Source: Tetradesmus obliquus (Eukaryota; Chlorophyta; Chlorophyceae; Sphaeropleales; Scenedesmaceae). Taken from it: DNA of 64,000 bases. The DNA lies in the NCBI GenBank assembly GCA_030272155.1, contig CP126191.1, positions 7,648,501 through 7,712,500 on the forward strand. The letters run 5' to 3'. Of this stretch, positions 22,298 to 32,124 are shown in pieces. The notes under the pieces were generated by a model. The model searched no databases. It saw only the letters and a program-made list of their open reading frames with translations, and was not told the origin of the DNA. Made by a program: the position numbers and the translations under genes. The stretch's first letter is position 1; each line of letters begins with the position of its first letter.

Positions 22298-25200
22298 CCA
22301 GGTGGCTGCCATTGGCCTGGACCCCCACAAGCACCTGGGCAAATCCATTTGCCAAATGCAGCCGCTGCTGTGCAGCCTGCGCGACAGGTTTGGCTGCAAC
22401 GTGTGCGGCGAGGGGGGCGAGTACGAGACGCTGACGCTGGACTGCCCCGCCTTCAGGCACGGCCGCATACTGCTGGATGGCTGGGAGGTGAGCAGGGCTG
22501 CGGCTGCGGGTGTAGCGGGCCTTGCTGCCTATCTGGAGATCTGTGTTTGTGTTTGAGTCAGACTGTGACTGTTAGTAGGTGCAGTGCTATTGGGTGTGAT
22601 GTGGCACTCTTCACCTGACAGTTGTAGACTGCATGAGGCGCCTTTGCCACCTGCAGTGGGTTGGGGTGCCAGGAAACTTCGGCTGCAGGGCTGATCTGAC
22701 AACCATTTTGATGCTTGCCCCACCCGTTGTGTGTTTGCAGGTGGTGCTGCACTCTCCTGACAGCATCGCCCCTGTGGGTGTGCTGCACCCGACAGCTTTC
22801 CACATAGAGCACAAGCAGCACGGAGGCGCAGATTCAGATGCTGCAGACAGCAGCCAACAACTCCAACAGCAGCAGCAGCAGTCGGCAGCAGTAGTGGTGG
22901 AGGTGCCTGATGACTGGCAGCCATCAGGTGCAGCAGCAGCAGCAGCCACTGCTGCTGTTGCAGGCTCATCTGGTCAGCCTGCTGACGTCTGGCGTACAGA
23001 TGTGCAGGTGACAGCATCACCCGCCCACATCCACATCACCTGCAGTGCCTCATCCCAGCAGCAACCAAATTCAGCAGCAGCCGAAGGAGCTGCCTTTACT
23101 GCTGCTGACACAGCTGCCGCCCTGGACGCAGCGCTGTCTGCTGTTGCTGCGCAGCTTCAGCAGCGCGGCCTGAGCTGGCTGCGCAGCTGCTTTGTGCACC
23201 TGTACCTGGCAGACATGGCTCACTTTGGCGCCGCCAACGAGGCGTACTGCAGGCACCTGCCGCAGGTGGACCCGCCATCAAGGGCATGCGTGCAGGTAGG
23301 GGTTGGGGTGTGGCTGCCGTGAAATCTCCTACACAGACTGTTGCGTACACACCTCTCTTTCACTCTCTCCCCTAATTCATTCTACTCTCTTTCAACTACC
23401 AGGTAGGCTGGATACTGCTAGCTGCATAGTGCAGTGTCAGGGGGGCCCCCAAGGCTCCTGGCAGGGTACGGCTGAATCGCATGGGCAGCCATCTGCATCT
23501 CCAACATAAGGTTTTGGCCTGTAATCAATGTCGCTGTCTGTCTGATCACGTTTTGTTTGTTATTGCTGCAGGTGCCATTGCCAGCCGGTTGTCCGGTGCT
23601 GCTTGACGTGCTGTTTGCACGGCAGCCAGACCAGCAGCAGCAGCAGCAGCCATTGGACCGCCGCGTGCTGCATGTGCAGAGCATCTCAAGCTGGGCGCCC
23701 AGCTGCATCGGACCCTACAGCCAGGTGTGTGACGCAATGCAACCTCCACACCCAGCAACAGCCTGCATGCTGACCAGATGTTTGATTTGCCAGCTTGTGA
23801 GAGCTGCAGAGCTCACTGCATGGCTATACAAAGCAGGCATTGCAACTGAGCAGGCTGCAGGCTGCCCATGTCTCTCATAAGCGTTGCTTGATGGTATGCC
23901 TGGCAAGCGCCAGGTTGTGAAATGCGCAGTGCATGACACCTGGCCTGGAATATTATGAGCCTTGGCAAAACAAACAACTGCACCCTATCAGAGTGAGCTG
24001 ACACAACAATATGCTGCACACACTCCCGCAGGCCACATCCTGCAATGGACTCATCTACATGGCGGGCCAGATTCCGCTAGACCCAGCCAGCATGGCCATT
24101 GCAGCACCCAGCCCGGCAGGCCTGCAGCACACCATCGCAGCGCAGGCCTGGCGCACGCTGTGCAGCTGCCAGGCTGTGGCTGTTGCAGTGCGCAGCTGCT
24201 TTGCCAACGCCTCACTCGGCCTGACAGTGTACCTGTCGGAAGCTTGTGCTGCTGCTGGCGGCCAGGCGATTGTGCAGGCTGCCCTGCAGGCAGCATGGGC
24301 TGACCGCAGCGTGTTGGATTGCTTGGAGGTGCCGGCAGCTGTCCTGCAAGCTGCAGCAGCAGCTGGTGGAGCTGATGATGTGGCAGGGCAGCATGCGGGC
24401 CTAGCAGCGGAGGTGGCTGATCACAGCACGAGTGGCGGTGGCTGCGGTGTTGCAGAGCAGCAGCAGGGAGAGTATGAAGAGGCAGAAGACGAGGAGAGTG
24501 AAGATGAGCAGGGCTGTGGGTTTGTGGATGACTACTTGAAGCCTCCTGTTGTGATGCAGCCGTTGCGGCCGACAGTGGTGTATGTGACTGTGCCTGCACT
24601 GCCGCGCGGGTAAGTGGACATAATGCTGCAGCGCATACGTTGGAGCTCTTTCGCGGAACCATCTTGTTTGCGGCAATGCGCCATGTTGTGCAGGGGCAGT
24701 CCTTGCTGCACTTAGAGCGGTACATGCAGCTTCACATGTGCTTGCGTGGTGTGGCAACGTCGTCTTGAGGAGCCTGGACACCACTGCTGCTGCTTGCTGC
24801 CATGCAGGGCCCTGCTGGAGGTGCAGCCGGTGCTAGAAGATCTGGCGGCAGCAGCACCACCAGCAGCTAGCAGCAGCAGTGACGGCGACAGTGATTGCGA
24901 GCAGGAGACAGCCGCTGCAGTTGCACCGGCTAGCGCACAGCCTAACGGGCAGCATGGGAGTGCTTGCAGCGAAGATGCGGCAGCTGCTGGGGTGCACATC
25001 TCACAGGACACATGCAGCAGCAGCGGCTGGCGCAGGGTCCTAGTACAGCTGGAAGGGCAGCAGGGGACTGTCAGCGACGGAGGCAGTAGCAGCAGCGCAG
25101 ATGACAAGCGAGCACAGCAAGTGGCTGTGGCCGCAGATCAGATGGCTGCCATCATTCGGAGCGCCGGCGCTGCTGCGGGTGTCTGCTCGTTGCGTTGCTG

Positions 25201-25390
25201 GTATGCAGTCGACAGCCGAGACGCTGGCAGCCAGAGCAATGCCGCATGGCAAGCTGTGCTGGTGTCGAGACTGCGGGAGGGCATCGGCCAGCAGGAGATG
25301 GCACTGCAGGCTGTGCAGGTCTGCACAGTCGCAACGTCGACGCAGCCGGGACCCTGTTGGGCGGTGGTAGAGGCTTTTGTAGCACCTTAA
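19766..25390 (+). CDS. DPH6: Diphthine-ammonia ligase DPH6 with C-terminal RidA-like domains, 13 exons, about 847 aa
   Basis: Catalyses the last step of diphthamide synthesis on elongation factor 2, amidating diphthine with ammonium and ATP. Exons, all in phase: 19766-19788, 19876-19930, 20170-20241, 20461-20547, 20884-20952, 21192-21266, 21556-21623, 21995-22034, 22302-22487, 22741-23295, 23572-23724, 24032-24609, 24808-25390. The PP-loop SGGKDSC (residues 8-14) is split by intron 1 after a 23-nt exon beginning MKVVALV. Family signatures follow: HPDVQGVASGAIASDYQR, CSRLGLVSLGYLW, GLDPHKHLGKS and CGEGGEYETLTLDCP. Two YjgF/RidA-like regions come next (HLYLADMAHFGAANEAYC; SWAPSCIGPYSQ then GLIYMAGQIPLDP), as in yeast Dph6. 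An acidic linker and Gln/Ser runs make it longer than the yeast protein (685 aa). A TGTAA lies 272 nt after the stop. Confidence 0.95.
20355..20380. repeat. (CATG)n tetranucleotide repeat in DPH6 intron 3
   Basis: About six and a half perfect CATG units, self-complementary at every register. Confidence 0.9.
20612..20686. repeat. ACTAGC-like tandem repeat in DPH6 intron 4
   Basis: Imperfect hexamers (cactag, cagtag, cacaag, cactga, ctctag) fill the middle of the intron. Confidence 0.85.
22221..22296. repeat. (CTG)n tract at the 3' end of DPH6 intron 8
   Basis: About 25 CTG units with one CTA interruption, running to within five bases of the acceptor of exon 9 (22302). The tract occupies the position of the polypyrimidine stretch. 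Confidence 0.95.
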
Positions 25391-25639
25391 AGCGGATTGG
25401 TGACGCAAACAGCCTGGGATGGTGTCGGGTGACATAGCTGGCATGGTTCTGTCAGTTGGGGTTTGCCTTCGCGCCATTTCGTATGTGTGCATGCAGCTGG
25501 CAGGTAACGTGAGCGCTGCATATACTCGACATTGGCATGATCAAGCGTTGAACGCTTCACTCGCCCGGTCACGACAAAGCTACATTCTGGAGTGACGACA
25601 CTATCAGCCTTGTTCGCTGCTAGTCTTGATCCTGACAGC

Positions 25640-25672
25640 ATGTTCAGTTTGCCTTGTCGTCTGTAAAGCATT
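25640..25672 (+). promoter_or_regulatory. Nine-codon upstream frame and TGTAA signal just before the NAD kinase start
   Basis: An ATG at 25640 opens a frame of eight sense codons closed by TAA at 25664-25666. That stop is embedded in TGTAA (25662-25666), which is also the only plausible DPH6 poly(A) signal. The NAD kinase ATG follows seven bases after the signal. The DPH6 3' UTR and NAD kinase 5' UTR therefore probably overlap. Confidence 0.45.
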
Positions 25673-28077
25673 ATGAGGCAGTTAGAGTTCAGCCAGCATC
25701 ACTGTGCAGCATGGGAGCCACAGCAGCGGCATCTGCATCGTGTAGGAGGGCCCACGCAGCTGCAGAAAGGTTTATTCTCGCATAGAAGACGTATCAGAAC
25801 TGTTCCTGTCAGGGCTGAGGTTGATTATGGCGAGCAGCACCCTGTGCTCACTGCACCTCTCCGCGATGCCCACCGGACGCTCAAGTGAGACATGTTGTGG
25901 TGAAACGGAGCAGAACAGGACATCGATGCAAGCTTTCTGCCGTGCACCATGGATCTGTCATGGCACTGGACCTGTAGCGTGCGAAATGCACCTGTGCATC
26001 ACCTGCTCCGCGCATTCATGTGCAACACAGTTGATCATGTCGCGATACATGAAATGGTGAGAATCGACAACCGAGCCGTGCTTGCTGTGACATTGGTTGT
26101 GTATCTGGCCCTCTGCTGTCGTGCAGGACCCACAGCTGGCCCCAGAAGAGCAGCCTGTTCCTGTTCCGTACAGATGGCATGAGCTGCTCTCGGGAGCTTG
26201 TTACAGGTACGTCTCGCAGCACCAGCAGCACCACGGCATGCCATCTTACGACGCACATCAACAGCTGCTCAGCTGCACAGCTGCACGCTTCCTTTACCAT
26301 GCAGCCTGCGTCTGTGTGTCTGCTGCAGCTGTCTGTCCACCACACCAATTGAAACGTATCTCCTGCAAGCAGGCCTCCACCTGCTCATGACTTGCTGCTC
26401 TCGCATGCATGCCTTTGCACCTGTGATATCACTGCAACCACAACCGCACCTCTGCTGCTGCAGGCACGGGCACCTTCCGCTTCTCCCACCCCAGCACGCA
26501 GCAGCACCTGCTGGTGTGGCGCGACAGGCCCAAGGTGGTCATGGTCATCAAGAAGCTGGGCAGGGAGCTGCTGCCAGAGTTCCTGGAGGTGCGGCGCAAC
26601 ACTGCGCTGACACCTGCGCTAGGCTAGGCTAGGCTAGGGTAGGCTAAGCTAGGCCAGGCTAGCAGCAGCATAGCACAGCAGCGGATGCTGACTGAGTGGC
26701 ATCTGGAGCCTGGAGATGCGTCTGTGCAAGCTCCGTGGCAGCAATGCAGTGGAGAGTGCACAGGCAGGGTGCAGCAGTCACCGCAGCAACTTCTGCTGCA
26801 CATAGTATGCATGCAGCAGCACCGCACACGACTTGTTGCATGCATCAGTAACCACAACCCCTTTATAAAAGCAACCTTCAACGCAACTCGTGGCGCATCT
26901 GCTTCGCCTGCCTTATGTCATTTTGCGTCATTTTGTGTCATTTTGCAGGTTGTGGAGTACCTCATGGAGGCAGAGCAGATGCACGTGGTGGTGGAGCCCA
27001 GCATGTATGAGGAGGCAGCAGCAGCAGGCCTGTGCATGGACAGGCTGTTCACCTTCACCCCGGAGGAGTCTGGCAGGTCAGGCAGGCCCGCAGCAGGCAG
27101 CAGCAACAGCAGCAGCAGCAGCAGCAACACCAGCGCCGCATACCGGTGCGTGGTGGCGTCTTGAGGGTTGCAAGCATGCGTGCCAGTGACAACACTGCAC
27201 GCTCGCGACACAATGTGTGCCCATGCCATGCCGCTCGTCCCGCCGCCTGACCACGTTCGACTCATTATTATCGTTGTGTTGTGGTGTCCCCTCTCTTGCT
27301 GTTGTGCAGGCTGGCCAGCCACATTGACTTTGTGGTGTGCCTGGGCGGGGACGGCGTGATCCTGCATGCGTCCTCGCTGTTCAAGCAGCACATCCCGCCC
27401 GTGGTGTCCTTCCACCTGGGCAGCATGGGCTTCCTGACAAACCACCCCTTCCCGGACTTCAGGCAGGAGCTGCGGCAGGTGAGGAGGGGTTGTAACAAGT
27501 GATAACCTGTCAAATGACATGCTACTATGTTACATGAGTTTTGTGACAGTGTGGCCCTGCAGCAGCTGCCAGCATGTGTTTTGCAGGACCTTTCGCCAGC
27601 AGTGACGACCCTGCGCGTCAGCCCCAGCAATGTCCTGCAGCAACTGGTGCATTGTCCAGCACACAATGCAGCCCCGGGGGCACTGGCTGATCTGGCATCA
27701 CTGCTGTGGTTGTGGTTGTGATGTGCCAGGTCATCTACGGCTGCCAGAAGCTGGCCACGTGCAGCCTTGACAGCGCCGACATGGGCCCTAACGGCAACAG
27801 CCTGGGCGTGATGATCACGCTGCGCATGCGCCTGCACTGCGCCATCGTGCGCGCGGGGCAGTCGGAGCCGGAACAGGTGCGGCCGGCTCTGGGTGTGTGG
27901 CGCCTTTTTTAGTTGCTGTCAGCGGTTGTGGATGATAGCCTCTGCAGGCCACAGTCACAGCTCATGCACTGGCGCCGGCACTGTCAAAACGCCGTGCCTC
28001 TGCCGGTGCCAGCCTGGGGCTGTGTGGTCTGACTAGAGCATGGCATGCAGTGTATGGTTCTGTGGGGCTTATCAGCG

Positions 28078-28139
<62 letters not shown>

Positions 28140-29772
28140 AGGTGTATGAGGTGCTGAATGAGATCGTGCTGGACAGGGGCAGCAACTCCTTCCTCACGAA
28201 TATCGAGGCGTACATCCAGGGCCGATTCATCACGCGCGTGCAGGTGCGCCAGCGCATGCGGGGCACGCTGCAGCACAGCAGCAATTGCCTGAAGCAGCCA
28301 TGTTACAGCTAGCAGCTGCTCAAGCGCCGTCTTAGTGCTTGATTGCTTGCCTGCTTGCTTGCCTGCTTGCTTGCCTGCTTGCTTGCCTGCTTGCTTGTCT
28401 GCCATGCCAACGGGCTCCTCACTGACACTGGCACTGCTGCTGCACCTGTCGCTGCTGCTGCACCTGCCGCTGCTGCTGCTGCTGCTGCCGCTGCTGCTGG
28501 CTGTCTTTTGTGTCGTTACCACGCCAGGCTGACGGCATCATGCTGGCCACCCCTACCGGCTCCACCGCCTACAGCGTGGCAGCAGGCGGCAGCATGGTGC
28601 ACCCCAACGTGCAGGCAATCCTGCTCACACCCATCTGCCCACACAGCCTCAACTTCAGGCCCATCATACTGCCAGACTATGTGGAAATGGAGCTGCGCGT
28701 GCCTGACTCAGCAAGGGTGGGCGCCTGGGTGTGCTTTGACGGCAAGCAGCGCCAGGAGCTGCAGCGCGGCGACAGCGTGTTCATCAAGATGAGCGAGAAC
28801 CCTGTGCCCACCATAAACCGCGCGGACCTCACCACAGGTGGGCCGGTGCTGCATTACCAGTCTGTAATTTATGACCGGGTGTCTGCAGTCTCTGCATGTC
28901 GAGGCGGGTTGGTGGTGCGCAGTGTCGTATGCTGGTCTGCCAACGGGCAACTGGCTAGCAGCGTGCAACCTGGATGAAGCATTGACGAGCGGCAGGAGCT
29001 GTGCCAGCGAGTTGAGTGATGGCGTTGCAGACAGCGTTGCACATTCCGGGCGTTTCAACTGTGCTGTTTTGCATTTAGTATGCTTGCCGGTTCATGCTGG
29101 CAGCTGCGCCTCACCTGCTGCTGTGTGCCCATGCTGCTGCTGCCCGTGCTGCCTGCTGCAGACTGGTTTGAGAGCCTTGAGCGCTGCTTCAGGTGGAGCA
29201 ACCGCATGGAGCAGAAGCCGTTCCAGGATGACTGGGTCATGCAGGAGGCACAGGCAGGGGGCGGCACCAGCAGCACCACCAGCAGCAGCAACAGCAGGAG
29301 CAGCAGCAGTCGCAGCAGCAGCGTGTATCCAAGCAGCAGCATGAGTGGGTATGCCAGCGATGGCAGCAGCAGCAGGAGCCCCAGCAGCAGCAGCCGCAAT
29401 GGTGGCAGCGCCAGCAGCAGCAGCTACAGGGCGCCTGATGGCACCTACAGCAGCAGCGCAGGCGGTGCACAGGCAGCAGTGGCCGCTGCCGCCGCCGCAG
29501 CTGCAGCAGCTGCTGCAGAAGCAGCAGCAGCGGTGGCAGCAGCAGCTTCGCCGGCTCCAGCAGCAAGCAGCAGCAGCCACAGTGATGTCGACGGCAGCGG
29601 CAGCAGCAGCAGCGCCGGCAGCGGCAGCGGCAGCACGTCACCTGCTTCTGTCATTGACGGCAATGTTGCTACGGCTGCTCCTGCCAGCAGCAACGGCCTT
29701 GCTGCTGCTGGCCACCCCAGCAGTGGAGTGGCTGACATGGATGTGGAGCTGCATGCCTCTGCTAGCCAGTGA
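25673..29772 (+). CDS. NADK: NAD kinase with plastid transit peptide, 9 exons, about 650 aa
   Basis: Phosphorylates NAD to NADP with ATP. Exons, all in phase: 25673-25884, 26127-26206, 26464-26588, 26949-27145, 27310-27478, 27730-27876, 28142-28243, 28528-28837, 29162-29772. The first 50 or so residues are basic and rich in His/Gln and end RIRTVPVRAEV, which resembles a stromal-processing site (VRA before E). Family signatures in order: VVMVIKKLG; GGDG in VVCLGGDGVILHAS (about residue 217); LGSMGFLTN; LNEIVLDRG; ATPTGSTAYSVAAGG; and DWFESL near the end. The last exon adds a Ser/Ala/Gly-rich tail of about 170 residues beyond the fold, not expected for NAD kinases. Start choice rests on the transit-like sequence. 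The first good TGTAA lies 1.4 kb downstream (31188-31192). Confidence 0.94.
26618..26662. repeat. CTAGG pentamer tandem repeat at the start of NADK intron 3
   Basis: About nine units of CTAGG/CTAAG/CCAGG. Confidence 0.9.
26916..26948 (+). repeat. GTCATTTTGYGT-type triplication forming a 3' splice site
   Basis: Three copies of a ten-base unit (gtcattttgc/t) run directly into the CAG acceptor of NADK exon 4. The T runs supply the pyrimidine tract. Confidence 0.8.
28079..28141. repeat. (CTG)n tract at the 3' end of NADK intron 6
   Basis: About 20 perfect CTG units whose last triplet is the CAG acceptor of exon 7 (28142). Confidence 0.95.
28345..28399. repeat. 12-bp tandem repeat in NADK intron 7
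   Basis: More than four copies of GCTTGCCTGCTT, followed by a degenerate CTG/CACCTG-rich stretch up to the acceptor. Confidence 0.9.
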
Positions 29773-32124
29773 ACAGGCACACAGGGCGTTTCGGCTGGTC
29801 CGTTGAGTGCTGTCGGCGGTCAGCTGAGTGCTGCCGGCAAGCGAGGTGGCCGTCAGTGAGCGTGCAACAGCAGCAGCTCCTGGGTGCATCGTGCTTAGCG
29901 TCTTTCAGCGAAGCTTGGCTTTGGCTTGAGCGGCTTGCGTGCGTTGTCTTGCAGCAAGTACAGAGCTTGGAGGGGCGTGTGGGGCACTGTGTTAGTGCTG
30001 ACTGTTGTCAGAGGGGCGTTCTGCTGGCTGCACTGTTGTGGCTGCATCGTAACTGTGGTGTACATGAGTTGTCTGCAGTGCAAGCTGGGGCTCTTTGTGC
30101 TGGCATGCCGTTTTGTTGAATAGAGCAGGATACGTGTCGAATGCAGTGCATGAACCACTCTGAGTTGCGGCCCAGCAAGGGCCGTCATCAGGCGTGTGAG
30201 AGAGTGTCCGAGGGTTCATGGTGCACTGGGATTACTCTGCTGTTGAGCGGCAGCATACACAGCTTGTCAGCTGGGTTAGAAGGCAGACCCCGGCTGCTGC
30301 TGCTTGAGGGGTAGTTGGTGTATGGCCTTGTCTGCGGCTAGAAGCTGGCTGGAGGTGTGTGCAGGTGTGATGTGTGCCTGGTCGTGCTAGTGCTGCCACA
30401 CACACTGGCAAGTCATTGCCAGCAGGAGTGACGCCCTGCAGTGCACGTGCGACTGCTGCAAAGGTGGTCAGGTCGAAAAAACAAACCTCGGTCGGGCGTT
30501 TTGGTGCAGCACCATCATACCTGGTGGCGCCTGGTGTGGCTCAACTGGCCAGGGTCTGTATGATGCGTGTTGGTGAACGCTGTTTGTTGTCAATCGTTGT
30601 TTTGCGTCCCATGCGGCTAGGTGTGCGCAACGCACGCAACCTGGCGCGTGCAGTGGCGTTGTATGCTCTGTGTGCGCCTCAGCCGCTAAAAACACCGCGC
30701 CTGGTGCAGCTGGCGGTTGCCTGTACTTTGCTTGTTTGTGGCGGTGTGAATGTTGCTCTTGCTTTTGCCTCTGTGTTTTTGTACACTGGTCGGTATGTGG
30801 TTGCGCGGTAATGCAGTTTGCACATGGATGTCACTGCCTGGTTGCACTGGCTGGCAGTTGGGGTGATGTGTGATTGGTGCATTTGCTGAAGACTTTGCAC
30901 TGGTGGAAACTTGTGCGTGCTGGTGCAGCAGACTGTCTGTGGCCAGGGTTGCAGTGTTTCTAGAAAGAAAACGTAGCAGGCAAGCTCTAGGGCTGTCTAG
31001 GCTCTTCAACACATAAGCCAGCCGTCTGACGCCTTTGGATTTTGTGCTGGCCCACGGTGGCGCCCTGTGAGTGGCGCACCCACGTGGATTTATGCAGATG
31101 AGTTGCAGGCAGGGTTGGTTGCGGCTGCCGCATGGCGATTTTGTCTGCCATTTTGGGTCAACACACCAGGCAGGTGGTGCAGTTTACTGTAACAAAACAG
31201 TGCCATGGTCGGGCTATGGTCACCTTGACACTACTTGAGCGTGCCACACTTGCAGTGCATGTACGAACGATCATGCACAATGCACGACGGCTGCAGGATC
31301 AGAAGGGCAGTACCCCGGCAGTACACTCGTACTTTCGCAACAGGAACAATCAGGATTTGTGTTACACGAGAGGAACCATAATCGCAGCTGCAGTGACACT
31401 ACAGTATCATGTGGCGCCAATCGTACAGCAGCTGGGCAAGCTCCTATCCATGGTGGTAAGAGCAGCATTCCCTCCTCCCAAGTGGTGTACAAGGACAGCG
31501 ACCAACGCAGAACAATGCCACTGACGTGAACCATGAGCCAGTACCTTTCCAAGATGTCAAAGATCACGTTCCAACTCTACTGCGGCAAGAAAGCATGACG
31601 TGCGCGCAAGGAAAACAGCATCAGCTGGCTGCACGCAGCTAGCCTAGCTGCGGTGCACATGAGCAAACAACACAAGAGTCTGTCACATGCCATGCACATG
31701 CATCGCCTTCATATCAATGTAACAGCCAAAAGGAATATGCCCAGCTGTACGGGAAATCACAGCACGGACACCGTGCACAGTTGTTCAGCTCACAGGACTA
31801 GGCCCAGCTCTACTTGAGGTCACTGCATACACACCATAGACACCAAAGAAACAATTAGCTGTACTAGCCGTGCATGGTGCATAACAATCAAGTGACGTTT
31901 GCGTCGAGTTGCTGCACTGCACTCCTGGCGTTTTGATTACATCAGGCTGCACAGGGGTGACGGGCTGTAATAATCACCCCACAACGTGAGCGCAGCCGCC
32001 CTCCCACCACATATATAGGCACGTCTGCTGCCACAGTGGCGTTTCGTCATAACTACACCCCTGGCTGCAACAACATGTCACTGATAAGCACAAACAACCC
32101 CCATGCGCGCAAGGCCACGCCATA
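29773..32124. other. Convergent intergenic region, NADK 3' UTR and CCDC81-like 3' UTR
   Basis: The first 1.4 kb is T/G-rich and open of recognisable frames until TGTAA at 31188-31192 (+), which would make a long NADK 3' UTR. On the minus strand TGTAA at 31937-31941 is 184 nt after the stop of the gene on the right. A CATATATAGG motif at about 32010 looks TATA-like but has no convincing gene in front of it. Confidence 0.5.
31937..31941 (-). terminator. Poly(A) signal TGTAA for the CCDC81-like gene
   Basis: Minus-strand TGTAA 184 nt after the stop codon, at the same spacing as for CHD1, the MBL-fold gene, the M16 protease and ATG3. Confidence 0.6.

Noticed and set aside
25542-25560. The palindrome AGCGTTGAACGCT after DPH6 as a terminator hairpin
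   Set aside because: Stem-loop terminators are not used by nuclear mRNA genes, and similar short palindromes occur at about 9632 and 49588 without a matching context.
29773-31600. A transposable element in the T/G-rich region after NADK
   Set aside because: No terminal repeats, target-site duplication or transposase or reverse-transcriptase frame was visible; a long 3' UTR explains it better.
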